Origin: Streptomyces chromofuscus
Lineage (GTDB): Bacteria > Actinomycetota > Actinomycetes > Streptomycetales > Streptomycetaceae
Direction: 5' to 3'
Assembly (NCBI RefSeq): GCF_015160875.1
Contig: NZ_CP063374.1
Coordinates: 4,839,501 to 4,903,500 of the forward strand
DNA length: 64,000 bases
Part shown: in pieces, positions 56,294 through 64,000 of the stretch
How the letters are laid out: every line of letters begins with the position of its first letter
Position numbering within the stretch: position 1 is the stretch's first letter
Translations under genes and position numbers: made by a program
Notes under the pieces: generated by a model
Databases searched by the model: none
What the model was told of the DNA's origin: nothing
What the model saw: the letters and a program-made list of their open reading frames with translations, nothing else

Positions 56294-56325
56294 GTTACAC
56301 CGCGGGAGGCGTTTCGGTTCCCACC
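56294..56325 (-). promoter_or_regulatory. autoregulatory ECF promoter of the sigma gene
   Basis: GGTGGGAACC, 13 bases, CGGTGTAAC on the minus strand gives -35 GGAACC (56321-56316) and -10 GTAAC (56298-56294) separated by 17 bases. The GTG start is six bases downstream. The same pattern at 54625-54656 defines a candidate regulon. Confidence 0.75.
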
Positions 56326-56376
56326 TGTTCCGGATCGGTTTCGGAGCGGCCCCCGCCCTCTGAGAGAATGGTGAAC

Positions 56377-57444
56377 ATGGCCTCTGACCGCCCACCCGTC
56401 GCCCACCACCACCCTCAAACGAGGCGCTCCGCGCCGCAGGGTGGTTTGCGCGTGCTCTCCGGGATCCAGCCCACCGCAGGCTCGTTCCACCTCGGCAACT
56501 ACCTGGGCGCCGTCCGCCAGTGGGTGGCCCTGCAGGAGACCCACGACGCGTTCTACATGGTCGTCGACCTGCACGCGATCACGGTCCCGCAGGACCCCGC
56601 GGACCTGCGCGCCAACACCCGGCTCGCCGCCGCCCAACTGCTCGCGGCCGGACTGGACCCCGAGCGCTGCACGCTGTTCGTCCAGAGCCACGTCCCCGAG
56701 CACGCCCAGCTCGCCTGGGTCATGAACTGCCTCACCGGCTTCGGCGAGGCCTCCCGCATGACCCAGTTCAAGGACAAGTCCGCCAAGCAGGGCGCCGACC
56801 GGGCCTCCGTCGGCCTGTTCACGTACCCGGTCCTGCAGGTCGCGGACATCCTCCTCTACCAGGCGAACGAGGTCCCGGTCGGCGAGGACCAGCGCCAGCA
56901 CATCGAGCTCACCCGCGACCTCGCCGAGCGCTTCAACGGCCGGTTCGGGCAGACGTTCACGGTCCCCAAGCCGTACATCCTCAAGGAAACGGCCAAGATC
57001 TACGACCTCCAGGAACCGTCGATCAAGATGAGCAAGTCGGCGTCCACGCCGAAGGGCCTGATCAACCTGCTCGACGAGCCCAAGGCCACGGCGAAGAAGG
57101 TCAAGAGCGCGGTCACCGACACGGACACCGTGATCCGCTTCGACCCCGAGGCCAAGCCCGGAGTCAGCAACCTCCTCTCCATCTACTCGACCCTCACCGG
57201 GGCGGGAATCGCGGAACTGGAGGAGAAGTACGCGGGCAAGGGCTACGGTGCGCTCAAGACGGACCTCGCCGAGGTCATGGTCGAGTTCGTGACGCCGTTC
57301 CGGGAGCGGACCAACCAGTACCTCGACGACCCGGAGACGCTGGACTCGATCCTGGCCAAGGGCGCGGAGAAGGCGCGTGCCGTCGCCGCGGAGACCCTGG
57401 CACAGGCCTACGACAGGGTGGGCTTCCTGCCGGCCAAGCACTGA
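56377..57444 (+). CDS. trpS: tryptophanyl-tRNA synthetase
   Basis: The 355-residue class-I synthetase charges tRNA-Trp. The HIGH-type motif is GSFHLGNYLGAVRQ and the KMSKS motif is SIKMSKSAS. The core starts at LRVLSGIQPTAG; between ATG and core is a Pro/His/Arg-rich extension of about 24 residues. ATG 56377 is preferred over the GTG and ATG a few codons earlier because it begins MASDRP as in typical homologues. Indolmycin resistance cannot be judged from sequence alone. Confidence 0.95.
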   Translation: MASDRPPVAHHHPQTRRSAPQGGLRVLSGIQPTAGSFHLGNYLGAVRQWVALQETHDAFYMVVDLHAITVPQDPADLRANTRLAAAQLLAAGLDPERCTLFVQSHVPEHAQLAWVMNCLTGFGEASRMTQFKDKSAKQGADRASVGLFTYPVLQVADILLYQANEVPVGEDQRQHIELTRDLAERFNGRFGQTFTVPKPYILKETAKIYDLQEPSIKMSKSASTPKGLINLLDEPKATAKKVKSAVTDTDTVIRFDPEAKPGVSNLLSIYSTLTGAGIAELEEKYAGKGYGALKTDLAEVMVEFVTPFRERTNQYLDDPETLDSILAKGAEKARAVAAETLAQAYDRVGFLPAKH

Positions 57445-57445
57445 G

Positions 57446-57502
57446 CCGGGCCGTACACCCGTACTCCGGGCCGTACACCCGCGACCCCGGGCCGTACACC
57501 CG
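57446..57502 (+). repeat. three copies of CCGGGCCGTACACCCG after trpS
   Basis: The 16-base word occurs at 57446, 57466 and 57487, directly after the trpS stop. A related GAGCCGTACAG follows near 57560. It may be part of a termination or regulatory region before the next gene. Confidence 0.7.
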
Positions 57503-57642
57503 TACCCCCGAACAGCGCTGCACATCACTGCGGCTGCGCCTGCCCACGGCACAGCCGGAGCCGTACAGTCGATAGCCGGACGGCCGCAACCGCGGCCACC
57601 CGTGCCCCTTGACCCGTACTCGACACGACGACAGGAGACGAC

Positions 57643-58221
57643 GTGGGGACCGTAACGATCGGTGTGTCGATCGCGGTCCCGGAGCCGCACGGCAGCCTGC
57701 TCCAGCAGCGGCGCGCGGGCTTCGGCGACGCCGCGGCTCACGGCATCCCCACGCATGTCACCCTGCTGCCGCCGACGGAGGTCGACGACTCCGAACTGCC
57801 CGCGATCGAGGCGCACCTCGCCGAGGTCGCCGGCGCCGGGCGTCCCTTCGTGATGCGGCTGTCGGGCACCGGGACCTTCCGGCCCCTCTCGCCGGTCGTC
57901 TACGTCCAGGTCGCCGAGGGAGCCGAGGCCTGCACGTGGCTGCAGAAGCAGGTCCGCGACGCCTCCGGGCCGGTGGCGCGCGAACTGCAGTTCCCCTACC
58001 ACCCGCACGTCACCGTCGCCCATGGCATCGACGACGCGGCCATGGACCGCGCCTTCGAGGAACTCGCCGACTACCGGGCGGAGTGGGCCTGCACCGGCTT
58101 CGCCCTCTACGAACAGGGCACCGACGGCGTGTGGCGCAAGCTCCGGGACTTCGCGTTCGGTGGAGCGGTGGTGCCTCCGCAGGCGGGCCATGCCACGCGG
58201 GGCACCATCCCCAGCTGTTAG
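57643..58221 (+). CDS. 2'-5' RNA ligase/2H phosphoesterase family protein
   Basis: The 192-residue protein has two H-x-T motifs, THVTLL (about residue 38) and HPHVTVA (about 122), the hallmark of 2H phosphoesterases. The family splits or joins 2',5'- or cyclic-phosphate RNA bonds. GTG 57643 follows AGGAGACGAC. It stands alone between trpS and the convergent dprE2-like gene. The substrate is unknown. Confidence 0.88.
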   Translation: MGTVTIGVSIAVPEPHGSLLQQRRAGFGDAAAHGIPTHVTLLPPTEVDDSELPAIEAHLAEVAGAGRPFVMRLSGTGTFRPLSPVVYVQVAEGAEACTWLQKQVRDASGPVARELQFPYHPHVTVAHGIDDAAMDRAFEELADYRAEWACTGFALYEQGTDGVWRKLRDFAFGGAVVPPQAGHATRGTIPSC

Positions 58222-58265
58222 CGTCCGGCCGGCCTCCCTCGGGCGGCTAAATCGGCGAGGAAGGC

Positions 58266-59021
58266 CTAGAAGGGCAGCCGCCGGAACACCCCGCGCGGGA
58301 GGTGGCGCAGCGCCGCCATCACCAGGCGGAGCGATCCCGGCACCCACACCGTCTCCGAGCGGCGGCGCAGGCCCAGCTCGATCGCCGTCGCGACCGCGTG
58401 CGGGGTGGTGGCGAGCGGGGCTTGTTCCAGGCCGGTGGTCATCTTCGAGCGGACGAAGCCGGGGCGTACGACCATGACGTGCACGCCTGTCCCGTGCAGC
58501 GCGTCCCCGAGCCCTTGGGCGAACGTGTCCAGGCCGGCCTTGCTGGAGCCGTAGATGAAGTTCGCGCGGCGGGCGCGTTCGGCGGCGACCGAGGACAGCA
58601 CGACCAGGGAGCCGTGGCCCTGTGCCTGCAGCGCGCGGGCGCTGACCAGGCCCGCCGAGACCGCTCCCGTGTAGTTGGTCTGCGCGACACGCACCGCGCT
58701 CACCGGCTCGCGCTCGTCGTGCGCCTGGTCGCCGAGGATCCCGAACGCGAGCAGCACCACGTCGACGTCGCCCTCGGCGAAGACCTTGCCGAGCACCGTC
58801 TCGTGGGACTCGGGGTCGAGCGCGTCGAAGGTGACGGTGTGCACCTCGGCGCCCAGGGTGCGCAGGCCGTCCGCGGCCACCTCCAGGGCGGGCGAGGGGC
58901 GTCCGGCCAGCCACACCGTGCGCGTACGGCGGACGATCAGACGGCGGGCGGTGGCCAGCGCGATCTCGGACGTGCCACCGAGGACGAGCAGGGACTGGGG
59001 GAGACCGAAGGCGTCCTTCAT
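58266..59021 (-). CDS. dprE2: DprE2-like short-chain dehydrogenase
   Basis: The 251-residue SDR has LVLGGTSEIALATARRL (NAD-binding), the Ser of VVLSSVAAERARR and YGSSKAGLD with the catalytic Tyr and Lys. In mycobacteria DprE2 reduces the keto intermediate of decaprenyl-phospho-ribose epimerisation. A dprE1-like gene lies just upstream on the same strand with 135 bases between, as in Mycobacterium. It could be a pathway-specific relative with a different polyprenyl sugar. Confidence 0.85.
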   Translation of the reverse strand: MKDAFGLPQSLLVLGGTSEIALATARRLIVRRTRTVWLAGRPSPALEVAADGLRTLGAEVHTVTFDALDPESHETVLGKVFAEGDVDVVLLAFGILGDQAHDEREPVSAVRVAQTNYTGAVSAGLVSARALQAQGHGSLVVLSSVAAERARRANFIYGSSKAGLDTFAQGLGDALHGTGVHVMVVRPGFVRSKMTTGLEQAPLATTPHAVATAIELGLRRRSETVWVPGSLRLVMAALRHLPRGVFRRLPF

Positions 59022-59156
59022 GACAGCTCCTGGAGGGCGGAGGGCGGGCTATGGACGGGCTGAGGGCTGAGGGCTGAGGGCTGAGGGCTGGGCTGGAGGT
59101 CTGGAGGGCGGCCGGCTGCGGGGCGGGGCGCCGAGGGGGCGGCGCCGTGGGCCGGG

Positions 59157-60542
59157 CTAGAGGCCGAGGCGGCGGGAGAGGTCCGAGGCGAACACCCCGC
59201 GCGGGTCCAGCTCCGCGCGCACGGCGCGGAAGTCGGCGAGTCTCGGGTACATCGCGGCAAGCAGGTCGGGGCGGAGCCGGGAGTCCTTGGCCAGGTAGAC
59301 ACGGCCGCCGGCGGCCGCCACCTCCTCGTCCAGTCCGTCGAGGAAGGCGGCGAGGCCGGGCAGACCGGCCGGGATGTCGAGGGCCAGCGTCCAGCCCGGC
59401 ACGGGGAAGGAGAGCCAGCCAGGCGAGGCGTCCCCGAAGCGCTTGAGGACGGCCAGGAAGGACGGGCAGCGGCGCGCGGCTACGCGCCGCACGATCCGGC
59501 GCAGGGCCTCCTCCTGGCCGTGTCCGACGACGAACTGGTACTGCACGAAGCCGCCGCGGCCGTAGATCCGGTTCCAGTGCGGTACGCCGTCCAGGGGATG
59601 GAAGAAGGCGGACAGCGTCTGGAGCCGGCCGGTACGCGCGCGGGGCGCCTTGCGGAACCACAGTTCGTTGAACAGCCCCACCGTCCGGCGGCTCAGCAGA
59701 CCGTCCGGCAGGACGTCGGGCGCGGTGGGCAGGCGGGTGGCGCGGAACGCCAGGGGGTCCCTACGCGCGCGCGTGCCGCGGCCCAGTGCCTCCAGGGGCG
59801 CGTGGTCGCCGCGGGTGAGGACCGCGCGGCCCGTCGCGCTGCCGCGGGCGAGCAGGTCGATCCAGGCGACCGAGTAGGGGTAGTGGTGATCGGTGGCCGT
59901 GATGCGGGCCATCAGGTCGTCGAGGTCGTCGGCGCGCTCGGTGTCGACCAGCATCCAGGACGTCTCGACCGGCTGGAGCCGCAGCGTCGCCGTCAGGATG
60001 ACGCCGGTGAGGCCCATGCCGCCCGCCGTCGCGTCGAACAGCGGCGTGTCCTGGCCGACGGTCTGGATGCCGCCGTCGGCGGTGAGGAGTTCCAGGGCCG
60101 GTACGTGGCGGCTGAAGGAGCCCGCGACGTGGTGGTTCTTTCCGTGGATGTCCGCACCGATCGCGCCGCCGACCGTGACGTGCCGCGTACCGGGCGTCAC
60201 GGGCACGAACCAGCCGAGGGGCAGCAGTACCTCCATCAGCCGGTGCAGGGAGACGCCCGCGTCGCACAGGACGGTCCCGCCGGTGACGTCGATCGCGTGG
60301 ATCCGGTCCAGGCCCGTCATGTCCAGCACCGCCCCGCCGGCGTTCTGCGCCGCGTCCCCGTACGCCCGTCCCAGGCCCCGCGGGATGCCGCCGCGAGCCC
60401 CGCAGTCCCGGACGGCCGCCACGGCCTCCTGGTAGGTGCGCGGGCGGATCAGCCGGGCGGCGGTGGGGGCGGTGCGGCCCCACCCCGTGAGGGATGTGAG
60501 CGGGGTGCTGGGCGCGGTGTCGGGGACGGTGTCGGCAGACAT
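59157..60542 (-). CDS. dprE1: DprE1-like FAD-dependent oxidoreductase
   Basis: The 461-residue flavoprotein has the same length as mycobacterial DprE1. LGRAYGDAAQNAGG and the FAD site GGAIGADIHGKNHH are conserved, as is YLAKDSR with the Lys needed for catalysis. At the site of the benzothiazinone-modified Cys387 it has Ala (GWTLALDI; codon 59382-59384). ATG 60542 is chosen because it gives exactly this numbering. With DprE2 it would convert polyprenyl-phospho-ribose to arabinose. Confidence 0.88.
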   Translation of the reverse strand: MSADTVPDTAPSTPLTSLTGWGRTAPTAARLIRPRTYQEAVAAVRDCGARGGIPRGLGRAYGDAAQNAGGAVLDMTGLDRIHAIDVTGGTVLCDAGVSLHRLMEVLLPLGWFVPVTPGTRHVTVGGAIGADIHGKNHHVAGSFSRHVPALELLTADGGIQTVGQDTPLFDATAGGMGLTGVILTATLRLQPVETSWMLVDTERADDLDDLMARITATDHHYPYSVAWIDLLARGSATGRAVLTRGDHAPLEALGRGTRARRDPLAFRATRLPTAPDVLPDGLLSRRTVGLFNELWFRKAPRARTGRLQTLSAFFHPLDGVPHWNRIYGRGGFVQYQFVVGHGQEEALRRIVRRVAARRCPSFLAVLKRFGDASPGWLSFPVPGWTLALDIPAGLPGLAAFLDGLDEEVAAAGGRVYLAKDSRLRPDLLAAMYPRLADFRAVRAELDPRGVFASDLSRRLGL

Positions 60543-60936
60543 GGTGGTGACCGTAACGCCCTGTGTTCCGCATTGATTCTGAAACATCCGCCAGCTCCCC
60601 GAAACGGGTGATTAATGGGATGTCGCCCTATATTGCGGGGGTTGCCAGTGGGTGGACGTGAACAGTGAGTCGCATGGACGACCGAATCCTTTCGGCACTG
60701 TGCGCCTGCGGAGCGGATCCGCGCGCGGCCGGAGCCGCGCGGGCGCCGTCCCGGGTGGGAGAGGACCGGGAGCAGTGGCTCATCGCGGGGGTGCCGGCGG
60801 CGCGCGACGCACGGGCGCGGAGTCCGCGTAGTGCCCGTAGTGCCCGTGGTGTCCGCGGTGCGTGGGCGCGGGGGACGGTGTTCGCCGTCGGCCCGGATCG
60901 CGCACCCGTGGGCGGGCGGGCGTCCGGGTGGCCCGT
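60543..60936. other. 394-base divergent region before the UbiA gene
   Basis: The region carries a TATATT box at 60632 (plus strand) in an AT-rich part and a GTAGTGCCC direct repeat at about 60828-60847. A low-confidence frame at 60665-60940 lies inside it. Promoters for dprE1 and the UbiA operon must be here. Confidence 0.5.
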
Positions 60937-60940
60937 ATGA
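60665..60940 (+). CDS. possible 91-aa small protein coupled to the UbiA gene
   Basis: The frame begins with GTG and MSRMDDRILSALCACG and has mostly G/C in the third position. Its TGA overlaps the ATG of the UbiA gene (ATGA), as in coupled genes. The C-terminal half is Arg/Ala/Gly-rich from a short DNA repeat. No homologue is known to me, so it may be chance. Confidence 0.3.
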   Translation: MSRMDDRILSALCACGADPRAAGAARAPSRVGEDREQWLIAGVPAARDARARSPRSARSARGVRGAWARGTVFAVGPDRAPVGGRASGWPV

Positions 60941-61866
60941 CGGGGACCGCGCCCGCCACCAAGGCCCGACCGCGTCCGGCGGGCGCGGCCCTCCCGGTGG
61001 CCCTCCTGAGGGCCGCCCGCCCCAAGCAGTGGGTCAAGAACGCCCTGATGGTCGCCGCCCCGGCCGCCGCGGGCCAGCTCCTCGCCTAGCACGCCCTCGC
61101 TCAACTCGTCCTGACCTTCTCCCTCTTCACGGCCGCGTCCGCCGCCGTCTACCTGATCAACGACGCCCGGGACGCGGAGGCGGACCGCGCGCACCCCACC
61201 AAACGCCACCGTCCGGTCTCCGCGGGCGAGGTCCCCGTGGCCGTCGCGTACGCCGTCGGCGGCGCCCTCGCCGTCCTCGCGCCCGCCGGGGCTGCCTGGC
61301 TCTGCGCGCCCGCCGTGGCGGCCCTGCTGGTGGCCAACCTGGGCATGCAACTGGCGTACTGCGTCAGCCTCAAGCACGTCCTGGTGGTCGACCTGGTCGT
61401 CGTCACGACCGGATCCCTGATGCGGGCGATGGCCGGCGGACTCGCCCTCGGCATCCCGCTGTCGCGCTGGTTCCTGATCACGACCGGGTTCGGCGCGCTG
61501 TTCATGGTGGCGGCCAAGCGCTACTCCGAAGCGGTGCAGACGACCGGCACGGCGGGCGCCACGCGCGCGTTGCTGACCGAGTACACCACCGGATACCTGC
61601 GCTTCGTCTGGCAGTTGGCGGCCGGTGTCGCCGTCCTCGGCTACTGCCTGTGGGCGCTGGAGGACGGCGGTGCCCCGCACGGCGGCCTGCTGCCCTGGCG
61701 TCAGCTGTCGATGGTCGCCTTCATCGTCGCGATCCTCCGCTACGCCGTCTTCGCCGACCGGGGCACGGCGGGCGAACCCGAGGACGTGATCCTGAGCGAC
61801 CGCGCACTCGCCGTCATCGGCCTGCTCTGGATGGCGATGTACGCCCTGGCGGTGGCCCATTGGTGA
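60937..61866 (+). pseudogene. UbiA-type prenyltransferase (DPPR-synthase-like), interrupted by in-frame TAG
   Basis: The reading frame encodes a polyprenyl-phosphate phosphoribosyltransferase relative. The N-terminal RAARPKQWVKNALMV and the Asp-rich INDARDAEADRAHPTKRHRP motif are both typical. A TAG at 61087-61089, between AAAGQLLA and HALAQLVL, interrupts the chain, and the frame then stays open for 258 codons with family-like membrane helices. Without readthrough the Asp-rich motif would be lost from the first peptide. Either a nonsense mutation, a sequencing error, or recoding would explain it. The end overlaps the GtrA start. Confidence 0.75.
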
Positions 61867-62336
61867 CCCGCCCACGCGGACGCGAACTGCTCGGCTTCGC
61901 CACCGTCGGCCTCCTCGCCTACGCCACCGACCTCGCCCTGTTCACCTGGCTGCGCGGCCCCGCCGGCCTCGGTCCGCTCACCGCCAAGGGGCTCTCCTTC
62001 GTCGCGGGCTGCGCGGTCGCGTACGCGGGCAACGCGCTCGGCACCTACCGGCACACCCGCGCGCGGGGCGTGCGCCCGTACGCCGTGTTCTTCGCGGTGA
62101 ACCTCGCCGGCGCACTTGTCCAGCTCCTGTGCCTCACCGTCAGCCACTACTGCCTCGGCTTCACCTCCCCCTACGCCGACACCGTCTCCGGCGCGGGAAT
62201 CGGCATGGCGCCGGCCACCATCGTGCGGTTCTGGGGCACAAGGACATTGGTGTTCGGCGTCGACCGTGGGGCCGACGGCCGCGCCGACCGTATCGGCGGT
62301 GAAGCGGAGGGCAGGTTCGGATCATGGACTGGCTGA
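61863..62336 (+). CDS. GtrA-family membrane protein
   Basis: The 157-residue protein has four membrane helices typical of GtrA (ELLGFATVGLLAYATDLALF at the start; NALGTYRHTRARG in the loop). In mycobacteria a GtrA protein encoded next to dprE1 is proposed to help export polyprenyl-phospho-arabinose. GTG 61863 overlaps the UbiA stop. It ends 13 bases into the BrkB gene. Its presence supports a working pathway in this locus. Confidence 0.85.
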   Translation: MTRPRGRELLGFATVGLLAYATDLALFTWLRGPAGLGPLTAKGLSFVAGCAVAYAGNALGTYRHTRARGVRPYAVFFAVNLAGALVQLLCLTVSHYCLGFTSPYADTVSGAGIGMAPATIVRFWGTRTLVFGVDRGADGRADRIGGEAEGRFGSWTG

Positions 62337-63250
62337 AGAACCTCCCCGTCGTCGGCCCCCTGGCCGCCCGTCTGATGGTCACGCACGCGTGGCGGTCGTA
62401 CGAGCGGCTGGACCGCGTGAAGTGGACACGCCTGGCCGCCGCGATGACGTTCACCAGTTTCATCGCGCTGTTCCCGCTGCTCACCGTGAGCGCCGCGATC
62501 ACCGCCGCCACGCTCAGCACCGAGCAGCAGAAGGAGATCCAGGACAAGATCGCCGAGCAGATCCCCGGCATCTCCGAGCAGCTGAACATCGGATCCCTGG
62601 TCGACAACGCCGGCACCGTCGGGATCATCGCCGGTGCCCTGCTGCTGTTCACCGGCATCAGCTGGGTCGGTTCGACGCGCGAGTGCCTGCGCGCGGTGTG
62701 GGAGCTGCCGGACGAAGAGGAGAACCCCGTCCTGCACAAGGCCAAGGACGCGGGCGTCCTGCTGGGGCTCGGCGGCGCGCTGCTCGTCACCCTCGCCGCG
62801 TCCACCGTCGCCTCGGCCGCGGTCGGCTGGATCGCCCGCCAGTGCGGGCTCGACGAGCACGGCTGGGGGAGCCTGCTGCTGCGCGTCGCCGCGTTCGCCG
62901 TCGCCGTGCTCGCCGCCTTCCTGCTCCTGCTGTACGTCCTCACGCTGCTGCCCGGCGTCGAGCCGACCCGGCGACGGCTGGTCGTGGGCGCGCTGATCGG
63001 CGCGGTCGGCTTCGAGCTGCTGAAGCTGCTGCTGAGCGGCTACATCCAGGGCGTGGCCGCGAAGAGCATGTACGGCGCGTTCGGCGTCCCCGTCGCCCTG
63101 CTGCTGTGGATCAACCTCACCTCGAAGCTGGTCCTGTTCTGCGCGGCCTGGACGGCGACCCCGAGCAAGGAGGCAGAGCGGGCGGAGGCCGACGGGACCG
63201 ACGGGGACGACGTGGCGCCTGCGGACGCGGCTCCGGCGACCGGGAGCTGA
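62324..63250 (+). CDS. YihY/virulence factor BrkB family membrane protein
   Basis: The 308-residue protein has about six membrane helices and the family pattern RLAAAMTFTSFIALFPLLTV, then GSTRECLRAVW and GVPVALLLWINLTSKLVLF near the end. BrkB-like proteins are of unsettled function; some are called RNase BN by mistake. The ATG overlaps the GtrA gene. A Glu/Asp/Ala-rich tail closes the chain. It ends before a terminator-like dyad. Confidence 0.85.
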   Translation: MDWLKNLPVVGPLAARLMVTHAWRSYERLDRVKWTRLAAAMTFTSFIALFPLLTVSAAITAATLSTEQQKEIQDKIAEQIPGISEQLNIGSLVDNAGTVGIIAGALLLFTGISWVGSTRECLRAVWELPDEEENPVLHKAKDAGVLLGLGGALLVTLAASTVASAAVGWIARQCGLDEHGWGSLLLRVAAFAVAVLAAFLLLLYVLTLLPGVEPTRRRLVVGALIGAVGFELLKLLLSGYIQGVAAKSMYGAFGVPVALLLWINLTSKLVLFCAAWTATPSKEAERAEADGTDGDDVAPADAAPATGS

Positions 63251-63310
63251 GCGGCAGGCTCCGGTCACCGGTGTCAGGCACTACCGGTCACCGCAGGCAT
63301 GCGCCCGCCG

Positions 63311-63331
63311 GGGCACCCGGATCAGGTGCCC
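63311..63331. terminator. terminator dyad between convergent genes
   Basis: GGGCACC-CGGATCA-GGTGCCC is a perfect 7-bp dyad (63311-63317 with 63325-63331) inside a longer stretch of repeated GGGTCACCCGCGTCATGCGC words (63330-63380). It lies between the convergent BrkB and D-Ala-D-Ala carboxypeptidase genes. Confidence 0.5.
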
Positions 63332-63468
63332 GCCGGGTCACCCGCGTCATGCGCAGCCCGGGTCACCCGCGTCATGCGCCCCCCGGTCACCGTGGTCAGG
63401 TGTCCCCCGGTGACCCAGTCAGCTGCCCCGAGGTGACCCACTGGGCGGCCGGTGGGGCCGTCAGGGGG

Positions 63469-64000
63469 TCACCGTCGGCGACGTGCCAGATCGGGCAGTG
63501 GCCACCGCCGGTTCACCAGGACCGCGCCGCCCGCCAGCAGCGCCAGCAGGCCCGCCGTGATCGCGAAGGCCATGCCGATGCCGCTGGAGGCGTTGTCGGT
63601 CGTCGCGCTCGCCACCGGCTTGGCCGGATCGCCGCCGGTCCCGGGGCCGCCGCCCGCCTCGCCCGACCCGCCGACCGCCTCGCCGGAGGCGGTCGCTCCG
63701 GGCTGGGCGCCGGCCGCGCTCTTGGGCGGCACCAGCTCACCCACCGGCTCCACCTTCCCGGCCGCCTTGAAGCCCCAGTCGAACAGTCGCGCGGTCTCCT
63801 TGTAGACCTCGTTGTGCCCGCCCTTCCCCGGGTTCATCACGGTGACGAGCAGGACCTTGCCGCCGCGTTCGGCGACGCCGGTGAAGGTGGCACCCGCGTT
63901 GGTGGTGTTGCCGTTCTTGACGCCCGCGATGCCCTGGTACTGCGTGAGGTCGGAGTCGCCGGTCAGCAGCCGGTTGGTGTTCTGGATCTCGAAGGAGTCG
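63469..64000 (-). CDS. D-alanyl-D-alanine carboxypeptidase (S11/PBP5-like), 3' part
   Basis: The gene runs off the right edge. The visible C-terminal 176 residues include the third active-site motif, here KNG at 63910-63918 (GIAGVKNGNTTNAG) in place of the common KTG. A Pro/Gly/Ala-rich stalk and a C-terminal membrane helix (FAITAGLLALLAGGAVLV) with an Arg tail follow, so it is anchored outside the cell. It trims the terminal D-Ala of peptidoglycan stems. The SxxK and SxN motifs lie outside the window. Confidence 0.9.
   Translation of the reverse strand, partial: DSFEIQNTNRLLTGDSDLTQYQGIAGVKNGNTTNAGATFTGVAERGGKVLLVTVMNPGKGGHNEVYKETARLFDWGFKAAGKVEPVGELVPPKSAAGAQPGATASGEAVGGSGEAGGGPGTGGDPAKPVASATTDNASSGIGMAFAITAGLLALLAGGAVLVNRRWPLPDLARRRR

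Noticed and set aside
56284..59661. 1125-codon open frame on the minus strand across trpS and the dprE2 region
   Set aside because: It covers several real genes on both strands in other frames and shows no family motif; a GC artefact.

Overview
The window is very GC-rich with strong G/C preference at third codon positions, many GTG/TTG starts and many 4-bp start/stop overlaps. Gene content (sucCD - perM - purNH - folD - mdh - glyA - trpS core, MocR and XRE-DUF2690 regulators, c-di-AMP and ZTP riboswitches) points to a Streptomyces chromosome arm-proximal core region. From memory, without a search, the order resembles the S. coelicolor stretch around sucCD and trpS2.

Layout. 1-1.6 kb: end of a PspC-type histidine kinase with its LuxR-family response regulator. 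1.6-9.6 kb: three cell-wall hydrolases (two NlpC/P60, one M23) around the helicase gene pcrA; one NlpC/P60 gene has a c-di-AMP riboswitch, and pcrA has a DNA-damage (PafBC-type) promoter. 9.9-12.4 kb: lipase, isobutyryl-CoA mutase small subunit and a 37-bp minisatellite. 12.5-20.8 kb: a divergent five-gene system (DUF5691, SWIM zinc finger | MoxR ATPase, DUF5682, VWA) like the yehLMPQ set of E. coli, with damage-type promoter elements as a perfect inverted repeat in the shared intergenic region. 20.9-24.6 kb: two exported low-complexity proteins and a 19-bp minisatellite of 17 units.

24.8-39.3 kb: central metabolism and purine/one-carbon genes (sucC, sucD, purN, purH, folD, mdh) interleaved with membrane and regulatory proteins, including a PerM homologue and an XRE/sigma-like/membrane hybrid. 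39.5-47.6 kb: MarR-GNAT regulator with a palindromic operator, then a choline/glycine-betaine operon (aldehyde dehydrogenase, GMC oxidase, ABC importer). 47.6-53.8 kb: a PEP-mutase-family lyase, two AhpD-like paralogues (one degenerate), a MocR regulator, rocD, and glyA under a ZTP riboswitch.

53.8-57.4 kb: an ECF sigma factor and its membrane partner, a secreted membrane-anchored protein whose promoter matches the sigma gene's own promoter, and trpS. 57.6-63.3 kb: a 2H phosphoesterase and a DprE2-DprE1 / UbiA / GtrA / BrkB cluster resembling the mycobacterial decaprenyl-phospho-arabinose pathway. The UbiA gene carries an in-frame TAG, and DprE1 has Ala at the position of the benzothiazinone-target Cys. 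The window ends inside a D-Ala-D-Ala carboxypeptidase gene.

The strongest leads are the damage-promoter pair of the MoxR/SWIM system, the two-member ECF promoter set, the interrupted UbiA gene and the two minisatellites with periods not divisible by three.
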